Source: Rikenellaceae bacterium
GTDB lineage: Bacteria > Bacteroidota > Bacteroidia > Bacteroidales > Rikenellaceae
DNA length: 10,309 nt
Assembly (NCBI GenBank): GCA_020859745.1
Contig: JAJBVQ010000133.1
Span: forward strand, 1 to 10,309
Direction of reading: 5' to 3'
Part shown: positions 1 through 7,091 of the stretch, piece by piece
Layout of the letters: the number at the start of each line of letters is the position of its first letter
Position numbering within the stretch: the first letter of the stretch is position 1
The notes under the pieces: model-generated
What the model saw: only the letters and a program-made list of their open reading frames with translations
Databases searched by the model: none
What the model was told of the DNA's origin: nothing
Translations under genes and position numbers: made by a program

Positions 1-43
1 ATGCCATCCGCTCTTGGGAATAGGCAGAAATAATTGGAAAGAT

Positions 44-1726
44 ATGGGTTTTGCAAAACGCAGAAAATCAATTATAACGACCGTTAAAGGACGGTGGATC
101 GCTATGGCGGCAGGGGGCTGTTTGTGTCTGGCGGGGAGTATCGGGCGTGCCGGTGCGCAGGTGCCGGGGCTGAGTGCGCCGCAAAAGCAGGCGATCACTT
201 TTACGTTCGGCTTGGGGAGTTCGGAACTGATCGAGCGGTACGGGCAAAATGCCGCTTCCATGTCGAAATTCGACAAGCTGATCCGGCAACTGGCCGAAAC
301 GCCGACGGCACATATCGACTCGATCGTGGTCAGCTCCTACTCCACTACGGCGGAACAGTTGGGGAGCGTGGAGGTGGCCGAGCGGCGGATCGAGGCGGTA
401 AAGGCGTATATGGCGCCGGTGATCCGGCAGTCGCAGCTCAGGCAACCGGTCGTGGTGACGGGCAAGGTGGTGGCCCGCAATAATGTCATTATGCCGGAGC
501 GCCTGTTCGATATGCTGAAACAGACGACGGTCACGGTTTATTTGAACGGGGTACTGGTGGCCAAGGCCGGCGGCGGGATGCGGCAGGCTGGTTCGTCGGC
601 GGATGAAGAGCGTAGGTATATATCGCCGTTCGGGGACGATCAGGATGTTTTCGGACGTCGCAAAGGCAAGGAGATTGCTGGTGTTGTGGCGGAACGGCCG
701 GTGAAGATCGAAACTATTCCTGCGGCGAAAATCGAGGAAATGGCAAAGCCTGTGCAAATGACCGTGGATGCCGAGGGGGATGGGAAGAATCTTGCCGATA
801 AGGAGTTGCAGCGCTATATCGATTCGCTGACCCGGAACGCGGAGTTGCAGAAATTGCCGGAGACGCCGAAAACAAAGGTGGTTCCGCCTGTTGCTCCGGT
901 TGTTACAGCGGAAGAGCCGTGCCCTGAAGATCGCGATCCGGAGATAGACGACCTGATCCGGCGGCTGTTGGCGGAGGAATCGACCCTAAAAGTGACGCCG
1001 GGAGTGGCGCAGGTTGAAGTGAGTGCGGTACCGGAGTCGGGGAAAACCGAAATCGCCGAATATGAAATTGTCGGGAGTCCGGAATTGGTCCGGGAGGTGG
1101 CGGAGGCACGTAAGATTAAAGTCAAGCCGGTCAAAGAACAGAAAGCCAAGCCGGTTAAACCGGATAAGCCTTTTAAAGCCCAACGCGAGCCATTGGTATT
1201 GGTGCGGCCGTTGGTGGCGGTTAAGACCAACCTGGCTTACTGGGCGGCCGTAGCGGCGAACGTGGAAGTGGAATTCTATTTCGCAAAGCGGTGGTCGGCG
1301 GCTGTCGAAGGGGTTTATACGGACTGGAATATGAACCTCTATAAAAAGCATTACGCGGTGAACGAGATCAGTCCGGAAATACGTTACTGGACGGGACGCA
1401 AGGAGGGTCAGTACCGGGGATTGTACGTCGGGGTTTACGGGCATATCGGCCAGTTCGACTACATGTTCAAAAATCAGGATACGGGGAATACGGGCGATTA
1501 TTACGGGGCGGGGATCTCGCTGGGCGGTTACCTGCCGTTCTCGCGCCATTTCGGGATGGAGCTGGGACTGCGTGGCGGATATGTCCACGCCGGCGATTAT
1601 GACAGGTACTATTTCGATGCGCCGCATTATATGTACAAGTCGTCCCGGTCGGCCAATTATTTCGGCCTGACGGGGGCCAAGGTGTCGCTGGTATACCGGT
1701 TCGGCCTGGGGGCGGGGCGGAAATAA
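44..1726 (+). CDS. DUF3575 domain protein with OmpA-like N-terminal region, fimbria-locus envelope protein
   Basis: The protein is 560 aa from the ATG at 44. Residues 1-39 look like a signal peptide: a basic n-region (AKRRK), a hydrophobic stretch, then a likely cut after AGAQ. Residues about 50-130 resemble the OmpA-like segment that precedes DUF3575 (TFTFGLGSSEL, then a Tyr/Asn-containing helix and IDSIVVSSYS). A long Lys/Pro/Glu-rich linker follows (about 180-385), with KPVK-type repeats near 357-378. Residues about 387-560 are the DUF3575 domain, starting VAVKTNLAYWAAVAANVEVE; alternating aromatic strands ending in YRFG suggest a small outer-membrane beta-barrel. In Bacteroidota such proteins sit beside FimB/Mfa2 and fimbrillin genes, as here, so a role in fimbria export, anchoring or assembly is inferred; the biochemical role is unknown. 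The frame has no stop upstream to base 2 and has a TTG at 14, but ATG 44 gives the best signal peptide, with GGAAAG just before it. Confidence 0.8.
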   Translation: MGFAKRRKSIITTVKGRWIAMAAGGCLCLAGSIGRAGAQVPGLSAPQKQAITFTFGLGSSELIERYGQNAASMSKFDKLIRQLAETPTAHIDSIVVSSYSTTAEQLGSVEVAERRIEAVKAYMAPVIRQSQLRQPVVVTGKVVARNNVIMPERLFDMLKQTTVTVYLNGVLVAKAGGGMRQAGSSADEERRYISPFGDDQDVFGRRKGKEIAGVVAERPVKIETIPAAKIEEMAKPVQMTVDAEGDGKNLADKELQRYIDSLTRNAELQKLPETPKTKVVPPVAPVVTAEEPCPEDRDPEIDDLIRRLLAEESTLKVTPGVAQVEVSAVPESGKTEIAEYEIVGSPELVREVAEARKIKVKPVKEQKAKPVKPDKPFKAQREPLVLVRPLVAVKTNLAYWAAVAANVEVEFYFAKRWSAAVEGVYTDWNMNLYKKHYAVNEISPEIRYWTGRKEGQYRGLYVGVYGHIGQFDYMFKNQDTGNTGDYYGAGISLGGYLPFSRHFGMELGLRGGYVHAGDYDRYYFDAPHYMYKSSRSANYFGLTGAKVSLVYRFGLGAGRK

Positions 1727-1752
1727 GTTTAGCTTAGGGAAACGCAAATAGC

Positions 1753-2727
1753 ATGAGTAAGATATTACATTTCGGGAGATCGGGCAGAAAAGGGGCGGTC
1801 GTTTGCGCAGCCGCGGCTGCGGTTGCGGTATTCGCCACGTCGTGCGTCAGGAGGGACCTGTATGTGAAACCGGACGAAGGGCGCGTACAGTTCGATTTCG
1901 ATTGGCAGAAGCTGGCGCCGGGCGAGGCGGTGCCGGAGCAGGTGACCCTCTATTTTTACGGTGAGAACGGCTCCCTGACAAGGGGGCTCAGTGAGAACGG
2001 CACGTATAGCGGCACTTTGCCTTCGGGTAGTTATAAGGTGTTGGCATTGAACGAAGACGTGCCGGGAGTCGGGTTCACTTATATGGAAGATTTCGACAAA
2101 GCGTATGCCTATGCCCTGCCGCTGAACAAAAAAGCCGACGGGGACGATATGTGGGTCCGCGAACCGGGCTGGCTTTACAGCACCCACATCGGCGACCTGA
2201 AGATATCCAAGCAGGACACCGTCCAGCGTACGTTGGTGCCGGAGCCTTTGGTTCAGCGCGTGGTGTTGAATATACGGCTGACGGGCGATTGCGATGCGGT
2301 GACGGGGGTTTCGGCGGCGTTGACCGGTGTGGCTCCTTCGGTAAGGCTGGCAACGGGCGAATGCCGCGACGGCTATGCCTCGATCACGGAGCTCGATCCC
2401 CAACCGACCGGGGATGGGGGGTACACGGCCAATGTATTGGTATTCGGGGTGTCGGCGACCAATCCGGACGGTTCCGCAGCGGATAATTCGGTGCGGCTCG
2501 GCCTGGATTTCAGTAACGGGGGATCGCAGGCTATCGAGGAAAATATCTCGAACGGGGGAATGGGCGATCCGACCGATATCGAGATCAATATCGACATCGA
2601 TATAGAAGTGGCGGCTACCAGTTCGGCCGGGTTTGCAGCAAAGGTGACCAAGTGGGAGGTGACGGGAACGGGAATGAATGTGGATAACCGTCCGGGCGGT
2701 GTGCCGCGTTCCGGGCTTAATAATTAA
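1753..2727 (+). CDS. FimB/Mfa2- or DUF5119-like fimbria-associated lipoprotein
   Basis: This is a 324-aa lipoprotein. An N-terminal basic region and Ala-rich hydrophobic stretch end in the lipobox FATSC, with lipidation expected at Cys31. The text after the Cys (RRDLYVKPDEG, then a strand and FDW, then TLYFYGENG) matches the start of FimB/Mfa2 and DUF5119 proteins of Bacteroidota, and a beta-sandwich made of short strands follows. In Porphyromonas, Mfa2 and FimB anchor the fimbria base in the outer membrane and limit its length; a similar anchor or accessory role is inferred here from family and context. Residues 275-286 are an odd alternating acidic/Ile run (DIEINIDIDIEV), probably one beta-strand. 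The gene starts 26 bp after the DUF3575 gene, and its TAA overlaps an in-frame ATG (2727) of the next gene, so all are probably co-transcribed. Which of the two Pfam families fits better is not settled by eye. Confidence 0.7.
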   Translation: MSKILHFGRSGRKGAVVCAAAAAVAVFATSCVRRDLYVKPDEGRVQFDFDWQKLAPGEAVPEQVTLYFYGENGSLTRGLSENGTYSGTLPSGSYKVLALNEDVPGVGFTYMEDFDKAYAYALPLNKKADGDDMWVREPGWLYSTHIGDLKISKQDTVQRTLVPEPLVQRVVLNIRLTGDCDAVTGVSAALTGVAPSVRLATGECRDGYASITELDPQPTGDGGYTANVLVFGVSATNPDGSAADNSVRLGLDFSNGGSQAIEENISNGGMGDPTDIEINIDIDIEVAATSSAGFAAKVTKWEVTGTGMNVDNRPGGVPRSGLNN

Positions 2728-2750
2728 TGGTAATTAAAAGTGCTGACTAT

Positions 2751-3656
2751 ATGAAAAGGATTACTTTGCTGGCAACTGCGGCTGCGGCCGTGTTCGCCGT
2801 TGGGCTGAGCGGTTGCTCCAAGGAGAAGAATGGGTTGCCGAAGGGTGATCCGTGCCGTTTGTCGCTGACCGGTACGGCGATCGACTTGTACGGGAACGGG
2901 AGCCAGGCTTCCATGACCAAAGTGGAGACCGAAACCCTGCCCGAAAACCTGGCGGTGGGGGTGCATGTGGTGGACCTGATCAGCGGCGAGACGGTTTCTA
3001 CGGCGGCCATTGCCAACGTGCAGCATGTGTCGGACGCTTCGGGCGCCTTGAATAATGCCGATCCCGACAATCCGGTCATTCTGACGACGGGATACACTTA
3101 CGACATATACGCTTACAGTCCCCATATTCCGGCGGTGACTTCCGCTACGTCGTCCGCTATTCCGGTGGCACACGGTTCGGATGTGTTGTGGGCGAAGACC
3201 TTGGGTGAAAAGCCGAATGCGGCGACCCATAACGTGGCTTTGACGTTCGAGCATAAAACGGCGCAGGTGGCTTTCCAGATCGTCGCCGACGGAACGAGCA
3301 ACCCGGATATTACGGGAGCGACGTAGAAGGTGACCGGTTTTTATAAGGACGGGACTTTGGACATTGCAACCGGGAAGGTGACACCGGGCATGGCGGACAA
3401 CACGATCGAACTGACGGAGACCGGGAAAGCCGTTTGTTTCCTGCCGGCTAAGGGGCCGATGGAACTGAACGTGACGGTTACGATTCCTGCGGGCCCGAAC
3501 GCCGGGGTCTATTCGGGGGTTAAGAAAGAGACTTTCCTGCCGGGAAAATCGACTTTGATTACAATCACGGTAATCGACCGGAATTCGACGCTGGGCTTGG
3601 AGGCCGGGGTCATTCCGTGGGAAAACGAAACCGGGAATGTCGATGTCAACAATTAG
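2751..3656 (+). pseudogene. Fimbrillin family (Mfa_like_1-type) lipoprotein, interrupted by in-frame TAG
   Basis: The frame encodes 300 residues plus one internal amber codon at 3324-3326 (codon 192). I start at ATG 2751 because MKRITLL followed by an Ala-rich core and lipobox GLSGC (Cys22) is a compact lipoprotein signal; an in-frame ATG at 2727, overlapping the previous stop, would add 8 residues. Fimbrillin marks are YDIYAYSP (117-124), PVAHGSDVLWA, GFYKDGTLD just after the TAG, and a C-terminal LPGKSTLITITV strand ending in a PW motif. These line up with the next gene, a paralogue, across the whole length. As read, the product is a 191-aa lipoprotein lacking the C-terminal part, so it should not fold as a full fimbrillin subunit. 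The downstream 109 codons are still open, which suggests a recent mutation, a sequencing error or readthrough. Codon 193 is AAG and codon 194 is GTG, a possible but unproven restart that would lack a signal peptide. Confidence 0.75.
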
Positions 3657-3707
3657 GCGAAAGGGTGTGATAATCAAAGTCAATAGTTTAAATATCAGGT
3701 TGATACC

Positions 3708-4577
3708 ATGAAAATATTCATTGTGCTTGCGGGGGTCTTTTTAGCCGTGAGCGGTTGTTCGAAGAAAGACGCCCATTTTGGCGAGCAGTCCGAACTGATA
3801 CTGAGCGGTCGGGTGGCATTCGACGGGAATACGGGGGTGCCGGCTACGGTGACAAAGGCTTACGACGGGCATTTGGATCCACTGCCTGCAACGAATCTGG
3901 GCGTTTACGTGCTGACGGCGTCGGGAACGCCGACCGATTTCGCGACCACGGAATGGAAGAACGAAACGTTCGTTTCCGATGCCGCGGGGAATATTACCGG
4001 TGGAAATGTGTCATTGAGGACGGGTACCAAATATGACATATATGCTTATGCTCCCCGGGTCGCTGCCGTGGGTGACGCCCATGCAGTACCGGTTGCACAT
4101 GGTACGGATGTATTGTGGGCCGAGACGGGCGGTGTGGTGGCGACGGCGGGAGGTACGAAAGCGAAGCTGGCTTTCCGGCACTGCGGAGCACAGATCGGCT
4201 TCCGGCTGAAGGCAAGTGACGGGACGACTGACCTGACACAGGCCAAATTGGCAGTCAGCGGTTTTTATAAAACGGGCGCACTGGATGCGGAAACAGGGAT
4301 TTTAACTGTGGCGGACCCTACGCAGGTGCTTACGGATGCCAGCGGTGAGAGGACCAATATATTGGTCAGTGGGGCTGCGATGTCCATAATACTTACCGTT
4401 ACGGATGTTCCGGGGCGGTCTGAGCCGTTTACGGGGAGTTTTTCACCTGTATTACTGCCGGGTAAATCGTACTTGTACGATGTGACGGTCAATATGAGCG
4501 GAGCGACCATCGGTTTTGAAGGAAAGGTGGTGGATTGGGTAGATATAGATTCTTCGGATCCGTTGCCTGCCAATTAG
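3708..4577 (+). CDS. Fimbrillin family (Mfa_like_1-type) lipoprotein
   Basis: This intact 289-aa lipoprotein starts MKIFIVLAGVFLAVSGC, with the lipobox Cys at 17. Family marks are YDIYAYAP (109-116), VPVAHGTDVLWA (127-138), LAVSGFYKTGALD (181-193), LLPGKSYLYDVTV (249-261) and a C-terminal VVDWVDI strand. It is a paralogue of the interrupted gene just upstream and is likely a fimbria subunit or tip protein. In known Bacteroidales fimbriae, lipoprotein precursors reach the outer-membrane surface, are trimmed near the N terminus and polymerise by strand exchange; that this one does so is inferred. It lies 51 bp after the previous gene and in the same reading frame, and is the last gene before a strong terminator. 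The stop is TAG, followed by further in-frame stops (TAG at 4581-4583, TAA at 4590-4592). Whether it is a stalk or tip subunit cannot be told from sequence alone. Confidence 0.8.
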   Translation: MKIFIVLAGVFLAVSGCSKKDAHFGEQSELILSGRVAFDGNTGVPATVTKAYDGHLDPLPATNLGVYVLTASGTPTDFATTEWKNETFVSDAAGNITGGNVSLRTGTKYDIYAYAPRVAAVGDAHAVPVAHGTDVLWAETGGVVATAGGTKAKLAFRHCGAQIGFRLKASDGTTDLTQAKLAVSGFYKTGALDAETGILTVADPTQVLTDASGERTNILVSGAAMSIILTVTDVPGRSEPFTGSFSPVLLPGKSYLYDVTVNMSGATIGFEGKVVDWVDIDSSDPLPAN

Positions 4578-4610
4578 GGATAGCAGCTTGGGTAAAATAA
4601 ATTTGGAGAT

Positions 4611-4655
4611 AAGCCTTTCTTTCCGGTACAAGGAAAAGAAAGGCTTCTTTTTTTG
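4611..4655 (+). terminator. Intrinsic terminator closing the fimbrillin operon
   Basis: The left arm AAGCCTTTCTTTCC (4611-4624) pairs with GGAAAAGAAAGGCTT (4632-4646), with one extra A as a bulge and a loop of about 7 nt. A T-rich run (CTTTTTTTG, 4647-4655) follows directly. It lies 34 bp after the second fimbrillin stop and before the galactosidase gene, so it separates the two transcription units. The stem is AT-rich but long. Confidence 0.88.
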
Positions 4656-4668
4656 TTATCCTATTTTG

Positions 4669-4676
4669 TAACTTTA
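4669..4676 (+). promoter_or_regulatory. Weak -7 candidate (TAACTTTA) for the GH35 gene
   Basis: TAACTTTA differs by one base from the Bacteroidota -7 consensus TAnnTTTG and ends 29 bp before the ATG at 4706. There is no well-spaced -33 TTG: the nearest one (4653-4655) is only 13 bp upstream and belongs to the terminator T-run. The strong terminator upstream implies that a promoter must lie somewhere in this 50-bp gap. Confidence 0.3.
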
Positions 4677-4705
4677 ACCTCTGATACCAAATCTTTTAGA
4701 TACAG

Positions 4706-7021
4706 ATGAAGAAATACCTTTTGTTATGTGTGACCATCCTGTTTTTCATGGGACAGAATGCCTGGGGCAAACGGTTCGAAATATCGGACGGTAAATTTAT
4801 GCTGGACGGTGAAAGCGTGCAGTTGATCTGCGGCGAGATGCACTATCCCCGTATTCCGAAAGAATATTGGGCCGACCGGATGCGCAGGACCAAGGCGATG
4901 GGGCTCAATACGGTTTCGGCATACGTGTTTTGGAACTTCCATGAACGAAAGCCCGGCGAATTCGCCTTCACCGGCCAGGCCGATCTGGCCGAGTTTATCC
5001 GTACAGCGCAGCGCGAGGGGCTGTTTGTCCTGCTTCGTCCGGGGCCTTATGTATGCGCCGAATGGGATTTCGGCGGTTATCCCTATTGGCTGCTCAAAGA
5101 CAAGGAGATGGTCGTGCGCAGTAAAGACCCGAAGTTTTTGGCGGCCTGCAAACGCTATATCGACCGGTTGGGTAAAGAGTTGGCTCCGCTGACTATCGAG
5201 AATGGCGGTCCGATCGTTATGGTGCAGGTCGAGAATGAGTATGGCTCCTATTCGAACGACAAGGAGTACTTGGCGGCAATCCGCGATATGCTGAAAGGTG
5301 CCGGCTTCAATGTGCCGCTGATTACGTGCGACGGTGCCGGGCAGATGCCGAACGGCTATGTGGAGGGGGCGCTTCCTACCGTCAATGGCGCTGTCGGAGA
5401 GGATATTATCCGCAGTATTGATCGTTTCCATAAAGGAGGTCCCTATTTTGTAGCCGAATTTTATCCGGCGTGGTTCGATGTGTGGGGGGAACGCCACTCC
5501 TATCGTGACTATCGTAGTCCCGCACAGCAATTGGAATGGATGCTGGAGCACGGGATCAGTATCAGCCTCTATATGTTCCACGGGGGTACCAATTTCGAGT
5601 ATACGAACGGGGCCAACACTAATACCCCGCGGGGCTATGACCCGCAGCCGACCAGTTACGACTACGATGCTCCGCTGGGCGAATGGGGGAACGCCTATCC
5701 CAAATACACGGCTTTCCGCGAGATGATCCAGCGCCATCTACCGCAGGGCACTACCCTGCCAACGGTTCCGGCCGACAATCCGGTGGCCGGATTTGCTGAG
5801 GTTACGCTGAATGAATGTGCACCTTTGTCGGCGGCTTTCGGGGAGCGTGTCGAATCGGATACCGTGTTGACGATGGAGGATCTCGATCAGGATTTCGGTT
5901 ATATCCATTATGAGACGACGATCGATAAACCTGTCAGTGGTACGCTAGTTATCAACGAACTGCGCGATTATGCCGTGGTGCTGGTAGATGGGAAGCAAGT
6001 CGGCAGTCTGGATCGTCGACATCGGCAGAATCATTTGCGGGTGGATATTCCGAAAGCTCCGGCTAAATTGGAGATCCTGGTCGAAAATGTGGGGCGTGTT
6101 AATTACGGGCCGGATATCCTGAACAACCGCAAGGGGATCACGAAAAATGTGACGCTGAACGGCGAGGAACTATGCGGATGGACGATCACTCCCCTGCCCT
6201 TGTATAAGGCCGCTGTGGGCAAGTTAAAGTTCCGTAAGGGCGATCTGGCCGGACAGCCTGCTTTTTTCCGGGGAACGTTCGTTATGGACAGCGTAGGCGA
6301 TTGCTTCGTGGACACGCGCGGCTGGGGAAAGGGTGCCGTATGGGTGAACGGCCGATCGCTGGGCAAGTACTGGAATATCGGGCCGCAGCAGACGATGTAC
6401 CTTCCTGCTCCGTGGCTGAAAAAAGGACGGAACGAGATCGTGGTATTCGCTATGGAGAATACCGGGAAACGAACGGTCGGGGGCCTTACGGAGCCGATTC
6501 TTGACGAGTTGGGCGAAGATCCGAATGCAGTTAAGCGTCCGAAACGCGACTTGAGCAAAACTCCGATCATGGAGGCCGGGGATGTCATCCTGCGCGGTAC
6601 GATGAAACCGGCTGACGGATGGCAGTCGTTCGAACTGGATAATACGGCTACTTTACGGCATCTGGGGCTTGAGATAACGTCGTCCTATGACAGCACCTAT
6701 TCCTGCCTGGCGGAGATCGAGTTGTTGGACGAAAACGGGAAGCCGCTGAAGAAGGATAACTGGAAGGTGGTGTACGTCAATACCGAGGAGGCGCGGGGCA
6801 ACGAAGGATTCGCCGAACATCTGTTTGACGGCGATACGAAGAGCTATTGGCATTCGCAATGGCAAGGCAAGCGAGCACCTTTTCCGCATCTGGTTCTTAT
6901 TGATTTGGGTGAAATTTCTGCGGTTTCGGCTATTCGTCTTCGTCAGCGCGATCCCGAAATGGCGGGTAATGTCAAGAATTTTGCGGTGTATGGGCGACCG
7001 CAGTTCTTTTTGTTCAAATAA
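4706..7021 (+). CDS. Secreted GH35 beta-galactosidase with C-terminal CBM32-like domain
   Basis: This 771-aa enzyme should release terminal beta-linked galactose from oligosaccharides or glycoconjugates by a retaining mechanism. A signal peptide (about 1-21, ending NAWG) sends it to the periplasm or beyond. The GH35 TIM-barrel spans about 25-345. The family signature GGPIVMVQVENEYG (167-180) carries the acid/base Glu178, and FVAEFYPAWFDVWG holds the expected nucleophile Glu251. MFHGGTNFEYTNGA (290-303) and SYDYDAPLGEWG (317-328) are further conserved blocks. Two beta-sandwich regions follow (about 375-610, with VNGRSLGKYWNIGPQ from 547). Residues about 633-771 are a discoidin/F5-F8-C fold with GFAEHLFDGD, WHSQW (715-719) and IDLGE. 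Length and order match Bacteroidales GH35 enzymes, so it looks complete and active. It stands alone between terminators, with no SusC/SusD pair in the window. Linkage specificity and natural glycan are not readable from the sequence. Confidence 0.93.
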   Translation: MKKYLLLCVTILFFMGQNAWGKRFEISDGKFMLDGESVQLICGEMHYPRIPKEYWADRMRRTKAMGLNTVSAYVFWNFHERKPGEFAFTGQADLAEFIRTAQREGLFVLLRPGPYVCAEWDFGGYPYWLLKDKEMVVRSKDPKFLAACKRYIDRLGKELAPLTIENGGPIVMVQVENEYGSYSNDKEYLAAIRDMLKGAGFNVPLITCDGAGQMPNGYVEGALPTVNGAVGEDIIRSIDRFHKGGPYFVAEFYPAWFDVWGERHSYRDYRSPAQQLEWMLEHGISISLYMFHGGTNFEYTNGANTNTPRGYDPQPTSYDYDAPLGEWGNAYPKYTAFREMIQRHLPQGTTLPTVPADNPVAGFAEVTLNECAPLSAAFGERVESDTVLTMEDLDQDFGYIHYETTIDKPVSGTLVINELRDYAVVLVDGKQVGSLDRRHRQNHLRVDIPKAPAKLEILVENVGRVNYGPDILNNRKGITKNVTLNGEELCGWTITPLPLYKAAVGKLKFRKGDLAGQPAFFRGTFVMDSVGDCFVDTRGWGKGAVWVNGRSLGKYWNIGPQQTMYLPAPWLKKGRNEIVVFAMENTGKRTVGGLTEPILDELGEDPNAVKRPKRDLSKTPIMEAGDVILRGTMKPADGWQSFELDNTATLRHLGLEITSSYDSTYSCLAEIELLDENGKPLKKDNWKVVYVNTEEARGNEGFAEHLFDGDTKSYWHSQWQGKRAPFPHLVLIDLGEISAVSAIRLRQRDPEMAGNVKNFAVYGRPQFFLFK

Positions 7022-7042
7022 GCAAGAGGAGCCGGTAAAATC

Positions 7043-7074
7043 AGGGCGGCGGTCACGAAAGTGACCGCCGCCCT
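7043..7074. terminator. Bidirectional hairpin terminator between convergent genes
   Basis: A perfect 14-bp stem (AGGGCGGCGGTCAC paired with GTGACCGCCGCCCT) closes on a GAAA tetraloop (7057-7060). It sits between the 3' ends of the GH35 gene (plus) and the phosphate transporter gene (minus). The minus-strand side is followed by TGATTTT, and the plus-strand side only by TTGTG. It probably serves both genes, better in the minus direction, and may also protect 3' ends. Confidence 0.85.
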
Positions 7075-7091
7075 TTGTGATGGATGGATAA

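Noticed and set aside
1..33. ATG at base 1 opening an 11-codon frame (MPSALGNRQK)
   Set aside because: It is too short and at the window edge. It may be incidental or the tail of an upstream gene; nothing supports a peptide.
3330..3656. Independent 108-aa gene starting at GTG 3330
   Set aside because: It has no signal peptide and no convincing ribosome site, and it aligns with the C-terminal part of the paralogous fimbrillin. It is best read as the severed 3' part of the interrupted gene.
2724..3683. Minus-strand open frame of 319 codons spanning the interrupted fimbrillin
   Set aside because: It is longer than the broken plus-strand halves, but its Arg/His-rich text is of shadow type. The plus strand has a lipoprotein signal and matches the paralogue.
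4724..5737. Minus-strand open frame of 337 codons opposite the GH35 gene
   Set aside because: The GH35 catalytic domain on the plus strand explains this stretch fully. The antisense translation shows no domain or signal.
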